DNA from: Lysobacter arvi
GTDB lineage: Bacteria > Pseudomonadota > Gammaproteobacteria > Xanthomonadales > Xanthomonadaceae
DNA length: 64,000 nucleotides
Assembly (NCBI GenBank): GCA_031216755.1
Contig: JARUHG010000001.1
Coordinates: 682,001 to 746,000 of the forward strand
Direction: 5' to 3'
Below are positions 1 through 8,000 of the stretch, piece after piece (the first letter of the stretch is position 1; each line of letters begins with the position of its first letter). Under the pieces are notes generated by a model. It was not told where the DNA came from. It saw only the letters and a program-made list of their open reading frames with translations, and ran no database searches. A program made the translations under genes and the position numbers.

Positions 1-992
1 GCGATGGAATCCAGGCGGACGCCCATCCAGTCGAGCTGTTCGCAGATCGCCGTGCGCACGGCAGGCGCGTTCTGGCCGATGCCGCCGGAGAAACCCAGCA
101 CGTCCAGGCCCCCGATGCACGCGGCCATCGCGGCGATGCCCTGCGCCACCAGCGAGGCATACAGGGCGACCGCGCGACGCGCGCGCGGCGAGTCCGACGC
201 GAGCAGCCGGCGCATATCGCCGGATTCGCCCGACAGGCCCTGCAGGCCACTGTCCCGCCAGAGCAGATGGTCGATCTCCGCATCCGACATGCCCAACGCA
301 CGCTGCAGGTGCAGGACGACGCCCGGATCGAGCGAGCCGGGACGCGTGCCCATGGCGACACCGCCCAGGGGCGTCATGCCCATGGTGGTGTTGACCGATG
401 CACCGTCGCGGATGGCGCACAGGCTGCTGCCGCCCCCCAGATGCGCGAGGACGACACGCGCCCGTGCCCATGTCGGCGCCAGTTCCGCGACGCGTGCCAT
501 GCCCGACGCGAAGGCCAGGCCGTGGAAGCCGTACCGTCGCACGCCGCGCTCGTACAAGGCGTCCGGAAGCGCGAAGTGCCGATGAATCTCGGGCATGGTG
601 CGGTGCCAGCAGGTATCGAACACCGCGACGTGCTCGCACTCCGGCCAGCGCTGCACCGCCGCGAGCGCGACTGCGAGTTCGGGCGCCTGGTGCAGTGGCG
701 CCAGCGCGGAGAGGGCCTGCAGCGCCGCAAGTTCGTCGTGCGTGAGGCGCGTCGGGCCGTCGCGATCGCCGCCGTGCACGACGCGATGGACCACCATGTC
801 CGGTGCGGTTTCGAGGCCCCAGGATCGCGCAAGCTCGGCGAGCAGCGCATCGGCGCGCGTCGCAAGCGGCGCGGTGTCGTTGTGGGATTCGATGCTTGCG
901 CCATTCCGCTTCCGCGCATCGCCTCCGACGTCCGCGTCGAAGAGCCCCGCCTTCAGCCCCGTCGAGCCCATGTTGAGCGCCAGCACGTGCAT
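1..992 (-). CDS. ackA: acetate kinase, 3' end cut by window edge
   Basis: Interconverts acetyl phosphate + ADP and acetate + ATP. The reading frame is open from ATG at 992 down to the window edge, so about 330 residues are visible and the C-terminus lies outside. The N-terminus reads MHVLALNMGSTGLKAGLFD, the ASKHA phosphate-1 motif of acetate kinases (usually N-x-GSSSLK). Further on are YGFHG (with catalytic-region His), LAHLGGGSSL, and GTRPGSLDPG, all acetate-kinase signatures. ATG 992 was chosen because it is in frame with the GST motif; it lies 3 nt after the stop of the phosphoketolase gene, so the two form an operon. Phosphoketolase makes acetyl phosphate and this enzyme would convert it to ATP, a substrate-level ATP route useful under oxygen limitation. 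Family assignment is very secure; physiological role is inferred from the pair. Confidence 0.93.
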   Translation of the reverse strand, partial: MHVLALNMGSTGLKAGLFDADVGGDARKRNGASIESHNDTAPLATRADALLAELARSWGLETAPDMVVHRVVHGGDRDGPTRLTHDELAALQALSALAPLHQAPELAVALAAVQRWPECEHVAVFDTCWHRTMPEIHRHFALPDALYERGVRRYGFHGLAFASGMARVAELAPTWARARVVLAHLGGGSSLCAIRDGASVNTTMGMTPLGGVAMGTRPGSLDPGVVLHLQRALGMSDAEIDHLLWRDSGLQGLSGESGDMRRLLASDSPRARRAVALYASLVAQGIAAMAACIGGLDVLGFSGGIGQNAPAVRTAICEQLDWMGVRLDSI

Positions 993-995
993 GCA

Positions 996-3461
996 TCACC
1001 GCCCGAGCGTTCGCGCGAGCGCGGGGTCGCCGCGGCCTTCGATCGTCGCGATCTCGTCGCCGGAGAGGACATCGCGCAGCGGCATCCCGAGCACGTCCGC
1101 CGCGGCGGCGACCGCATGCAGGCCACTGCACCGGTTGGCGAACAGCATGCCGTCCACGTCCAGCGTGCCGCCACGGTTGATGTATCCCAGCGCTCGCGTG
1201 GTCCGTGGACCGGTGTCCACGCGCCGCAGTGCGCCCAGATACGGCTCCGGCCGCGCGTGGGCGATGAAGACGCGGGGCACGCCAGCGGGATAGAGCGCGT
1301 CGATGAATGCCTGGTCGGCGACGTGTGCCGCTTCGAGCGGATCGCGCGGCGTACGTAGGCGGCCGGGCTCGGCCAGGTAGACGAGGGCATTGGCGATGCC
1401 GCGCTGCGCCAGGCGTTCGCAGGCCTGGCGCGCGGCGCACAGCTGGTAGGCGCCGGTGGCCGTCACGACGATCGCGCTGCGCGCCGGATCGCCACCCAGG
1501 CATACCGCGCCGTCGCGTGCGAGCCGCAGCGCCTGTTCCGGCGTGAGCACACGGGGCACTTCACGTTTGGGCACGACCATGGCGACGATCCGCCCCCGGG
1601 TCGCGTACGCCTGCGCCAATGCCGCCATCGCGGCGTTCGCATCGGGCGGAAACACCACCACCGACGTGTCGGCCATCTCGCCGAGCAGGGCTTCGGCGAG
1701 CGTGGGGTCCTGGTGCGAGATCTCGTTCTTCGCGTTCTCCCAGGTCTGCGAGGTCAGCAGCACCGGCACGCTGAGCCAGCCCGGCGGGCGGCCGGCTTCG
1801 GCGAGCTGCCGGCTGAAGGTGATCTCCTGCCGCAACGCACCGAGCATCTTCGGCGCGAACGCCTCGTAGGTGACGACCAGGTTGATGCCGCCCTTGTTGC
1901 CGAGCGCCGCACAGACCACGGCCTCTTCGTTCAACGCGGTGATCACCGCGCCCGTCGGCGACTCCGCGATGCCGGGTTCGGCATCGAGCACGCGGTGCTT
2001 GAGCAGGTCGAGCGTGGCATCGAGCTTGTTGCTGCGCAGCTCGTCCGGATTGCCCACGCGTGGTCGCAGGTGCGGATTGGCGTTCACGATCGCGCAGAAC
2101 TGCCGGTCGATGGCGGCCATCGGCGATGCGGTGCCGGTCGCCGGTTCCCATGCGATGTCCGGATCCCGTTGCAGGCGGACGTCGCGGCAGGCGAGGGGAT
2201 GATCGCGCTCGCGCGGGCGCCGCTGGCGTTCGTGGGTGGAAAGCGCCGCGACGGCATCGAACAACTCCGCCGGCGGCACGCGCAGTTGCGCGATGGCGTC
2301 GTTGAACAGCATGCGCGATGCGTCATCGTCGCGCGGATTCGCCGGAAGGGGCAGGTTGTGCGCGCGATTGCTGCCGGCGCCGGGAAAACCGTAGCCCTTC
2401 ACGGTCTCCGCAATGCCGTATTGCAGTGGCTCGCGCGTGTCGTAGCGCCCGTCGCCCGCCCGTGCGACCGCATCGAGCTGGTGCTGTTCCATCGCATGGA
2501 TGCCCCATGCGATGCTCGCCGGGTCGCGTCCGTCCAGCCCCAACGGCTCGAACCCGTTGATGCGCAGGTGATGATGCAGCCACGGTTCGCCGCCGAGCTG
2601 ATCGATCTGCGTTCGCTGCTCGATGCGCCGTCCATTGAGGATCATCACCGGGCACACGAGCCCGCAATCCTGCGGCCGCCACCAGCGCGGCGCCCAGTCG
2701 CTGCCGCGCTGTTCCTCGAAGGCGCCGTCGCTGAGGAACGTCACCAACCGTTCGCCGGGCAGCGGCGCATGGACGTACTGCAGTTCGGTGAAACCGAGGT
2801 AGCCGCCTTCCTGCGTGCCGCCGGCGGTGTGCGCGTTCACATGCGATCCGAGCGGCGACGCGGGCCGTCCGTCCGGGGTCATCGCAAACGAATAGAAGTC
2901 CGACACGAAGCGGGACAGTCGCGGATCGTCCAGGCCGTAACGCTCCGCGTGGGCCGGCGTCATGTTGCCGACGATGAGATTGAGCGCGTCGATGGCGGCG
3001 ACACAATGGCCCTGGCCCATCATCCAGCTGCGCGTGCGCCCGTCGAGCGCGTTCATCGCCAGATACGCCGCGTACGCGATCGCCATGTTCAGCGATCCGC
3101 CCGTATGGCCTTCCGGATGCGACTTGAAGTCCTCGGCCTCGAGCGGACGGCCATCCAGGTGCACCCGCCGTGCGTAGGTCATGTGGGCGACGAGCCAGAG
3201 TCCGGCGCTGGCGATGCGGTCTGCGGCAGCCAGCCGGACAAGTCCGGTGGCGACGTCGGGCAGGTCTGCGTCGCCGACGATCGCTTCCAGCATCGCGTGC
3301 ACGCGCAACTGCGTCAGGTCGTCATGGCGGATGACCCCGTATCCCGCGGCCCACCGCGCGAACGTGGGGTCCGCGCGAAGGGCGTCCGCTTTCTGCCGCA
3401 CGCGTTCGCGCTCATGCGAAGGAAGACCCGCCTCGGTGCAGTTGGCGAACAGATGGCCCAT
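996..3461 (-). CDS. phosphoketolase family protein (XFP-like)
   Basis: Thiamine-diphosphate enzyme of 821 residues, the usual length for D-xylulose-5-P/fructose-6-P phosphoketolases, which cleave sugar phosphates to acetyl phosphate plus an aldose phosphate. Visible blocks include SHPEGHTGGSLNM (about residue 115), MGQGHC, GSHVNAHTAGGTQEGGYLGF, LSDGAFEEQRGSDWAPRWWR and a C-terminal transketolase-like part with FAPKMLGALRQE and LTSQTWENAKNEISHQDP. The HTGG and SDGAFEEQRG blocks differ from lactic-acid-bacterial enzymes (GHWGTTPG, GDGEAETGP). This is therefore the divergent proteobacterial branch, members of which have also been labelled xylulose-5-phosphate 3-epimerase. It is the first gene of an operon with acetate kinase. 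An FNR-like box at 3522-3535 is centred 67 bp upstream of its ATG. Substrate preference cannot be read from sequence. Confidence 0.88.
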   Translation of the reverse strand: MGHLFANCTEAGLPSHERERVRQKADALRADPTFARWAAGYGVIRHDDLTQLRVHAMLEAIVGDADLPDVATGLVRLAAADRIASAGLWLVAHMTYARRVHLDGRPLEAEDFKSHPEGHTGGSLNMAIAYAAYLAMNALDGRTRSWMMGQGHCVAAIDALNLIVGNMTPAHAERYGLDDPRLSRFVSDFYSFAMTPDGRPASPLGSHVNAHTAGGTQEGGYLGFTELQYVHAPLPGERLVTFLSDGAFEEQRGSDWAPRWWRPQDCGLVCPVMILNGRRIEQRTQIDQLGGEPWLHHHLRINGFEPLGLDGRDPASIAWGIHAMEQHQLDAVARAGDGRYDTREPLQYGIAETVKGYGFPGAGSNRAHNLPLPANPRDDDASRMLFNDAIAQLRVPPAELFDAVAALSTHERQRRPRERDHPLACRDVRLQRDPDIAWEPATGTASPMAAIDRQFCAIVNANPHLRPRVGNPDELRSNKLDATLDLLKHRVLDAEPGIAESPTGAVITALNEEAVVCAALGNKGGINLVVTYEAFAPKMLGALRQEITFSRQLAEAGRPPGWLSVPVLLTSQTWENAKNEISHQDPTLAEALLGEMADTSVVVFPPDANAAMAALAQAYATRGRIVAMVVPKREVPRVLTPEQALRLARDGAVCLGGDPARSAIVVTATGAYQLCAARQACERLAQRGIANALVYLAEPGRLRTPRDPLEAAHVADQAFIDALYPAGVPRVFIAHARPEPYLGALRRVDTGPRTTRALGYINRGGTLDVDGMLFANRCSGLHAVAAAADVLGMPLRDVLSGDEIATIEGRGDPALARTLGR

Positions 3462-3521
3462 CCCGACGGTCGTCCCGTGATGACACTTACGCGGATGGTC
3501 CGCCCCGATCGCGGGCGAGCG

Positions 3522-3535
3522 TTGATCCAGGTCAA
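3522..3535. promoter_or_regulatory. FNR/ANR-like box (phosphoketolase promoter)
   Basis: TTGATCCAGGTCAA, a near-perfect inverted repeat matching the FNR/ANR consensus TTGAT-N4-ATCAA. Its centre at 3528.5 predicts a minus-strand start site near 3487 if it acts at -41.5, leaving a leader of about 26 nt before the phosphoketolase ATG at 3461. Confidence 0.75.
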
Positions 3536-3559
3536 CGTCCGGACCGCGCCGGCGGATCG

Positions 3560-3573
3560 TTGACCCACGTCAA
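3560..3573. promoter_or_regulatory. FNR/ANR-like box (usp promoter)
   Basis: TTGACCCACGTCAA, second box in the divergent region. Centre 3566.5 predicts a plus-strand start near 3608. A -10-like CATAGT is present at 3595-3600, and the leader to the Usp ATG at 3628 would be about 20 nt. Each divergent gene therefore has its own correctly placed box. Confidence 0.75.
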
Positions 3574-3627
3574 GGAGCGGATCGTCGCCGGGCACATAGT
3601 CGAGGTCCCCGTCCTGAGGCTCTGGTC

Positions 3628-4467
3628 ATGTACAAAGACGTACTGGTTCCGATGATGCAGGCCGAAGGCGATCTGCGCGGGCTGCAGCGTGCAGCGGAGT
3701 ACGCCGCGATGCTCGGCGCCCATCTGACCGCGCTCGAGTCCGTCAACCTGCCGGTTCCATCGCCGGGCCCCTGGGGGATCGTGCCCAGCTCGGCGATGAA
3801 TGAGGTGTACGAGCTGCTTCGCAGCGAAGCGCGCGCGCGTGGCGAGCGCTTCCGCGAACTGCTGGCCGGCTACGACATCCGTGCCGACGTGCGCATCGTC
3901 GAATCGCTGTTCGTCAATCCGGATGTGACCGCGGCCGAGCACGCACGTTATGCCGATCTCTCCATCGTCGCCTCGCCCGGCGCGGATTCGCCGGAGCTAT
4001 CGGTGCTGCGCGCCTACTTCAGTGCGCTGCTGTTCGGTTCGGGTCGGCCGGTGCTCGTGGTGCCGGAGCAGTGGGTGCACGCGCCGCTGCGGCGGGCGGT
4101 GATCGGGTGGCGGCCAACGCGCCAGGCGGCCAGGGCAATACACGACGCGCTGCCGCTCCTGCACAAGGCCGAGCAGATCGATGTGGTGGAGGTCGGTCCC
4201 AAGGGCGAGAGCCTGGGCGACGGCGACCAGCCGGGCGCGGACATTGCCGCGCATCTGGCGCGACACGGTCTGAACGTCCGGGTCGTGGTCCACGAGCAGC
4301 ACCAGGAGGCCGTCTCTTCGGCGCTGCTGCGCCATTGCGAGCAGGCGCACGCGCAGCTGCTGGTCGTCGGCGGCTACGGGCATTCGCGTTTCCGCGAATG
4401 GGCGCTCGGCGGCACGACGCGCGAGCTGCTGGAGTTCGGCAACGTTCCGATGTTCTTCTCGCACTGA
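3628..4467 (+). CDS. universal stress protein, tandem Usp domains
   Basis: A 279-residue cytoplasmic protein with two UspA folds. The first half starts MYKDVLVPMM, typical of Usp strand 1. The second half carries VIGWRPTRQAARAIHDALPLL (second-domain strand 1 plus helix) and ends with the Usp nucleotide-loop-like pattern LVVGGYGHSRFREWALGGTTRELLE (G-x2-G-x9-G-S/T). That pattern suggests ATP binding in the second domain; the first domain lacks a clear copy. It is divergent from the phosphoketolase gene and shares the two-box promoter region 3522-3573. Tandem Usp proteins are common members of ANR (Pseudomonas) and DosR (Mycobacterium) low-oxygen regulons. The exact role is unknown; survival under energy limitation is inferred. 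It resembles the other Usp genes of the window at 5258 and 13077. Confidence 0.92.
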   Translation: MYKDVLVPMMQAEGDLRGLQRAAEYAAMLGAHLTALESVNLPVPSPGPWGIVPSSAMNEVYELLRSEARARGERFRELLAGYDIRADVRIVESLFVNPDVTAAEHARYADLSIVASPGADSPELSVLRAYFSALLFGSGRPVLVVPEQWVHAPLRRAVIGWRPTRQAARAIHDALPLLHKAEQIDVVEVGPKGESLGDGDQPGADIAAHLARHGLNVRVVVHEQHQEAVSSALLRHCEQAHAQLLVVGGYGHSRFREWALGGTTRELLEFGNVPMFFSH

Positions 4468-4487
4468 ACCTCCGCTGCGGACATGAA

Positions 4488-4510
4488 GAAGGCGCCCGAT
4501 GGGCGCCTTC
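4488..4510. terminator. bidirectional hairpin terminator
   Basis: GAAGGCGCCC-GAT-GGGCGCCTTC is a perfect 10-bp stem with a 3-nt loop between the convergent Usp gene (ends 4467) and GNAT gene (ends 4530). The flanking A and T residues of the stem give short U-runs on either strand. Confidence 0.8.
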
Positions 4511-4529
4511 CTCGCATCCGCATCCGCCT

Positions 4530-5099
4530 TCAGCCTTCCGGCCGGATGGCCAGCTCATGGATGACCTGGGTGGGATCGTCCGGGTCCGCCCGGCAGCTGA
4601 AACCCAGGTAGCTTGCAAGCTCGCGCATCTGCACGTTCTGCGCGTCGTCGATGGACACCATGCGCTCGATGCCGAGCGAGCGCGCCACCGCGATGAGATG
4701 ACGCATCAGCACGGTGCCGAGTCCCTTGTGCTGCCAGGCATCGGTGACCGTGACCGCGCATTCGCAGTTGCGTCCGCTGGCATCGGTGCTGAAGCGGCTC
4801 ACGCCGACGATACGCTCGTGCAGGTGGTCGTTGACCACCGCGGCGAAGGCGACCTGATGCACGTAATCGAGCTGGGTGACTTGCCGGAGCAGGCTGTCGC
4901 TGGGCGACTTCACCTGCCCGAGGAAACGGTAGTGGCGCGCCTCGTCGGAAAGCCCTTCGATGAACGCCTTCTCGGCGTCGCGATCGTTCGCCGTGATCGG
5001 CCGGATGAGGATCTTCGTCCGGTCGCGCAGGGTTTCGATCCAGCGCGGGTAGGTGCGGTTCGGCGTTTCCGGAACGGCGGAGGTGTTCGTGGCGTTCAT
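4530..5099 (-). CDS. GNAT family N-acetyltransferase
   Basis: Predicted 189-residue acyl-CoA-dependent acetyltransferase. Residues 30-55 (RTKILIRPITANDRDAEKAF) are the first strand and helix of the GNAT fold. The acetyl-CoA pyrophosphate loop is visible as AWQHKGLGTVLMRHL (Q/R-x2-G-x-G/A), followed by LASYLGFSCRA typical of the last helix-strand of GNATs. A longer open frame extends upstream to 5204 but runs through two FNR-like boxes, so ATG 5099 was chosen; it lies 23 nt from the start site predicted by box 5157-5170. The domain resembles the stand-alone GNATs related to protein lysine acetyltransferases (the GNAT part of Pat), so regulation of acetyl-CoA enzymes is possible but unproven. 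It is convergent with the Usp gene at 3628 and shares the terminator at 4488. Confidence 0.85.
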   Translation of the reverse strand: MNATNTSAVPETPNRTYPRWIETLRDRTKILIRPITANDRDAEKAFIEGLSDEARHYRFLGQVKSPSDSLLRQVTQLDYVHQVAFAAVVNDHLHERIVGVSRFSTDASGRNCECAVTVTDAWQHKGLGTVLMRHLIAVARSLGIERMVSIDDAQNVQMRELASYLGFSCRADPDDPTQVIHELAIRPEG

Positions 5100-5156
5100 G
5101 GCGGCACTGCGGGAAGTGGGCTTGAACCCAGCGTAGGGTTCGCGCCTGGAACGAGG

Positions 5157-5170
5157 TTGATGCAGGTCAA
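5157..5170. promoter_or_regulatory. FNR/ANR-like box (GNAT promoter)
   Basis: TTGATGCAGGTCAA. Centre 5163.5 predicts a minus-strand start near 5122, 23 nt upstream of the GNAT ATG at 5099. Confidence 0.75.
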
Positions 5171-5190
5171 CAAGCGATCGCGCCCGACCG

Positions 5191-5204
5191 TTGACCTGCA
5201 TCAA
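5191..5204. promoter_or_regulatory. FNR/ANR-like box (second usp promoter)
   Basis: TTGACCTGCATCAA. Centre 5197.5 predicts a plus-strand start near 5239, 19 nt before the Usp ATG at 5258. The paired-box layout is the same as at 3522/3560. Confidence 0.75.
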
Positions 5205-5257
5205 GGAGTGCGGGGCGCGAGGCGGGACGATGCGATGGACTGTCCAGGAGCTTCGAC

Positions 5258-6088
5258 ATGTACCGCGAGATCTTCGTTCCGTGCGTCCTCGGCCGCTTTC
5301 CGGAAACCGCGATGGCCACCGCAGTCGCGCTGGCCGAGGTGGCAGACGGACGGCTGGTCGCGCTCGCCGGCGCGAGCATCGTGGCGCCGGTGGCGACGGC
5401 GTGGCTGTACTACCCGGCGCAGGTGTACGCGACGATGCAGGAAACCGCCGACGCGACCGTCGGCCGCCTGGCGGACGCGGTACGCGAGCGGCTGGCGCCG
5501 GAAACCGTCCGCTGGGAGGTGCGCTCGACCGATCGCATCTGGCTGACGCCCGGCGAACAGGCGGTTCCGCACACGCGCTTCGCCGATGTGGTGGTGTTGG
5601 GGCTGGATCGCGAGCTGGCCGACTTCGAGGACCGTCTGTTCTCGGCGCTGCTGGTCGAAGGCGGCGCTCCGCTGCTTGCCGTGCCTTCGGGCGGCGCCGC
5701 TTCCACGTTCCAGCGCGCCGTCATCGCCTGGAAGGGCACGCGCGAAGCGTCTCGCGCGGTGCACGATGCCTTGCCGCTGCTGATCCGCAGCGCATCGGTG
5801 GACGTGTTGATGGTCGAGCCCGAACCCAAGGACGAACGGCGCGGACATGCGCCCGAAGCCCTGATCGTGTCGCACCTGCAGCGCCACGGCATCCGCCCGA
5901 ACGTGGTGCGGCGTTGCGACGTCGACGGTGGCACGGGACCGGTGATCCTGGACCACGCGCGCGAAGCCAATGCCGATTACATCGTGGCCGGTGGTTACGG
6001 ACGCCGGCGTGCTTCGGAATTCGTGTTCGGCGGCGTCACCCGCACGTTGATGAAACACAGCCCGATTCCGGTGCTGTTCGCTCACTGA
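5258..6088 (+). CDS. universal stress protein, tandem Usp domains
   Basis: 276 residues, two Usp folds. It begins MYREIFVPCVLGRFPETAMATAVALAEV (strand 1 and helix 1). The second domain begins AVIAWKGTREASRAVHDALPLLI and ends VAGGYGRRRASEFVFGGVTRTLMKHSPIPVLFAH, which keeps the G-x2-G-x9-G-T nucleotide loop. It starts 19 nt from the promoter predicted by box 5191-5204. The 3' end overlaps the convergent iron-permease-like gene by 7 nt, so antisense overlap of the two transcripts is expected. Function is as for other low-oxygen Usp proteins: stress survival, biochemical activity unknown. Confidence 0.92.
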   Translation: MYREIFVPCVLGRFPETAMATAVALAEVADGRLVALAGASIVAPVATAWLYYPAQVYATMQETADATVGRLADAVRERLAPETVRWEVRSTDRIWLTPGEQAVPHTRFADVVVLGLDRELADFEDRLFSALLVEGGAPLLAVPSGGAASTFQRAVIAWKGTREASRAVHDALPLLIRSASVDVLMVEPEPKDERRGHAPEALIVSHLQRHGIRPNVVRRCDVDGGTGPVILDHAREANADYIVAGGYGRRRASEFVFGGVTRTLMKHSPIPVLFAH

Positions 6089-6495
6089 ACCCCTTCGGCG
6101 GCCCCGGCGGCGATCGCGTGGCCGCCCGCCTGTCGTGTGGCCCTCGCCAGCGCCTCGTAGCGCTGGCGATAACGGTCCAGGGTCCGCTCGTCGAGCTCCT
6201 CCAGGTCGAGCAGCGCATTGTTGGCCGCCCCGGTCGCGCGGATCAGTTCGTCGAGCTTGATCTGGATGGCCTCCGTGTCCCGGTTCTGGGTGTTCTGGAT
6301 CAGGAAGACCATCAGGAACGTGACGATCGTGGTGCCGGTGTTGATCACCAGCTGCCACGAGTCGCTGTATCCGAAGATGGGGCCGGTGAGAAGCCAGGCG
6401 GCCACCACCATCGACGCCAGCGCGAACGACGCCGGGCGGCCCGCGAAGCGCGAGGCCTGCTTGGCGAAGCGGTTGAAGATCGAGCGCGTGCCCAT
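6082..6495 (-). CDS. low-affinity iron permease family protein (DUF, two TM)
   Basis: A 137-residue inner-membrane protein with two hydrophobic segments (about residues 20-40 and 48-68) followed by a soluble, charged helix. The stretch containing WQLVINTGTTIVTFLMVFLIQNTQNRD and AIQIKLDELIRA is the hallmark of the family named after a yeast low-affinity iron permease (Pfam Iron_permease). In bacteria iron transport by this family is not established, so the name should be read as a family label. It lies 2 nt downstream of the SDR gene at 6498 in the same orientation, so it is the last gene of the BON-SDR-permease operon. Confidence 0.85.
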   Translation of the reverse strand: MGTRSIFNRFAKQASRFAGRPASFALASMVVAAWLLTGPIFGYSDSWQLVINTGTTIVTFLMVFLIQNTQNRDTEAIQIKLDELIRATGAANNALLDLEELDERTLDRYRQRYEALARATRQAGGHAIAAGAAEGVQ

Positions 6496-6497
6496 CG

Positions 6498-7271
6498 TCA
6501 GCGGGCGGTGTAACCGCCGTCGATGACGAGCTCCGAGCCGGTCACGAACTTCGATTCGTCCGAGGCCAGGTACACCACGCCCCAGGCGATGTCGTCCGGC
6601 TCGCCGACGTGCCCGAGCGGATGCAGTCGGTCGAGATCGCGTCGACCCGCGTCGAGATCGGCGACCCCGCTGTCGCGCAGGTGCTGTTCGACCAGCGGCG
6701 TCCAGATGAAGCCGGGGTGCACGGAGTTCACGCGGATGCCGTCGGCCGCGTAGAGCAGGGCATCGGTCTTGCTCATCAGCGTCACGGCGCCTTTGGACGC
6801 ATGGTACGGCGGGATGTCCGGCGCGCTGATCAGCCCGTAGATGGACGACAGGTTCACGATGCTACCGCCCGGATTGCGGCGCATGTGCGCGATCGCGTGC
6901 TTGGTCATGAAGAAGACGCCCTTCACGTTCACGGCCTGCACGCGATCCCATTCGGCCTCGGTGAGTTCGTGCGTGGGACGGTTGGCGCCGGCGATGCCCG
7001 CGTTGTTGACGATCACGTCGAGGCGGCCGAAGCGCTCGACCACCGCGTCGATCGCGTTCTGCACCGACGCCTCGCTGCTCACGTCGACATGCCAGTACGC
7101 GGCCGGCATGCCGGCATCGCCGAGGCGTTGCGCAAGCGCCATGCCGCGCTCGTCATGAACGTCGAACAGCGCGATCGCGGCGCCTTCCTCCGCCATCCGC
7201 ACGGCGCACGCATGGCCGATGCCAAGCGCGGCGCCGGTCACGATGCATACCTTGTTTCGCAGGCGAGCCAT
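6498..7271 (-). CDS. SDR family NAD(P)-dependent oxidoreductase
   Basis: A 257-residue classical short-chain dehydrogenase. Rossmann motif TGAALGIG near residue 12, NNAGIAG near 90, the catalytic Ser in NLSSIYG and the Tyr/Lys pair in YHASKGA, plus the C-terminal GSELVIDGGYTAR typical of glucose-1-dehydrogenase-like SDRs. An Asp at the end of strand 2 (LFDVHDERG) favours NAD over NADP. The substrate is unknown. It sits between the BON-domain gene (3 nt upstream) and the iron-permease-like gene, presumably in one transcript driven by the box at 7983-7996. Confidence 0.88.
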   Translation of the reverse strand: MARLRNKVCIVTGAALGIGHACAVRMAEEGAAIALFDVHDERGMALAQRLGDAGMPAAYWHVDVSSEASVQNAIDAVVERFGRLDVIVNNAGIAGANRPTHELTEAEWDRVQAVNVKGVFFMTKHAIAHMRRNPGGSIVNLSSIYGLISAPDIPPYHASKGAVTLMSKTDALLYAADGIRVNSVHPGFIWTPLVEQHLRDSGVADLDAGRRDLDRLHPLGHVGEPDDIAWGVVYLASDESKFVTGSELVIDGGYTAR

Positions 7272-7274
7272 GGT

Positions 7275-7931
7275 TCAAGACTCCAGTTCCGCGATGCGCA
7301 GGCGATCGTCCACGCATCGGACGTTCGGCACGCACCAGGCCGCATGTTCGGCGGCCCGGCGCTCATCCCAGTTGTCGACTTCGCCATCGAGCACCACGGC
7401 GGCCCCGTCGACGTACACGCGGATCCGTTGGGTCGCATCGCGCGTGCGGCGCATCAGCGCTTCCTCGATGCGTTCCTTGACGCGGTCTGCGTCGGCGCGC
7501 ACGCCGAGCACGAGGTTGTTGGTGATGCCGGTGACGCCATGCAGGTGCCGCAACGGCGCTTCGGCGCTGTCGCGCTGGTGCTGCCATTGCACCTGGCCTT
7601 CCAGCGTGATCCAGCCCTTGTGGACCGTCACGCGGACGGCGCCGGGAGGCACGTCGACATTCCAGGCGAGGCTGTCCAGCACGCGATGCGCGAGCTGCTC
7701 GTCCTGGGGCCGCTCGATCCCGTAGTGGACCTCGATCTCCTGCGCTACCGCCTTCACGCCGCGGACGCGCCAGGCCGCCCGTTCGGCGGCGAGCTTCTGC
7801 GGGTACGTCGGCACGCAGCCGGTAAGCGTCACCACGCCGTCGTGGGCCGACACGCCGATGTCGGCCGCAAGCACGGCCGGATCGAATTCGAGTTCGTCCA
7901 GTACGTGGCGCCGGAGTTGTTTGTCGTCCAT
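7275..7931 (-). CDS. BON domain-containing protein (three BON repeats)
   Basis: 218 residues composed of three consecutive BON domains (about 2-70, 78-143, 148-213). Each has the G-V-V-x-L-x-G-x-V pattern: HDGVVTLTGCVPT, HKGWITLEGQVQW and GAAVVLDGEVDN. No signal peptide is visible, unlike OsmY, so the protein is probably cytoplasmic. An upstream GTG at 7967 is in frame, but ATG 7931 gives the usual BON N-terminus (MDDKQLRRHVLDELEFDP) and sits 17 nt from the start site predicted by box 7983-7996. BON domains are thought to bind membranes or phospholipids; cytoplasmic multi-BON proteins are frequent in ANR-type stress clusters. It is the first gene of an operon with the SDR and iron-permease-like genes. 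Confidence 0.88.
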   Translation of the reverse strand: MDDKQLRRHVLDELEFDPAVLAADIGVSAHDGVVTLTGCVPTYPQKLAAERAAWRVRGVKAVAQEIEVHYGIERPQDEQLAHRVLDSLAWNVDVPPGAVRVTVHKGWITLEGQVQWQHQRDSAEAPLRHLHGVTGITNNLVLGVRADADRVKERIEEALMRRTRDATQRIRVYVDGAAVVLDGEVDNWDERRAAEHAAWCVPNVRCVDDRLRIAELES

Positions 7932-7982
7932 GGTCGGATCTCGTGGAGAGGCTTCAGTAAGCGCCACCGGTCATGCGCGTTG

Positions 7983-7996
7983 TTGACGTGCATCAA
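7983..7996. promoter_or_regulatory. FNR/ANR-like box (BON operon promoter)
   Basis: TTGACGTGCATCAA. Centre 7989.5 predicts a minus-strand start near 7948, 17 nt before the BON ATG at 7931. It lies in the 69-bp gap after the P-type ATPase gene. Confidence 0.72.
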
Positions 7997-8000
7997 GGTC

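Noticed and set aside
1713..3563. Long plus-strand open frame opposite the phosphoketolase gene
   Set aside because: Arg/Gly-rich shadow frame caused by high GC; the minus strand encodes a clear phosphoketolase.
5100..5204. N-terminal extension of the GNAT gene
   Set aside because: It would place two FNR-like boxes inside the gene; ATG 5099 fits the family and promoter.
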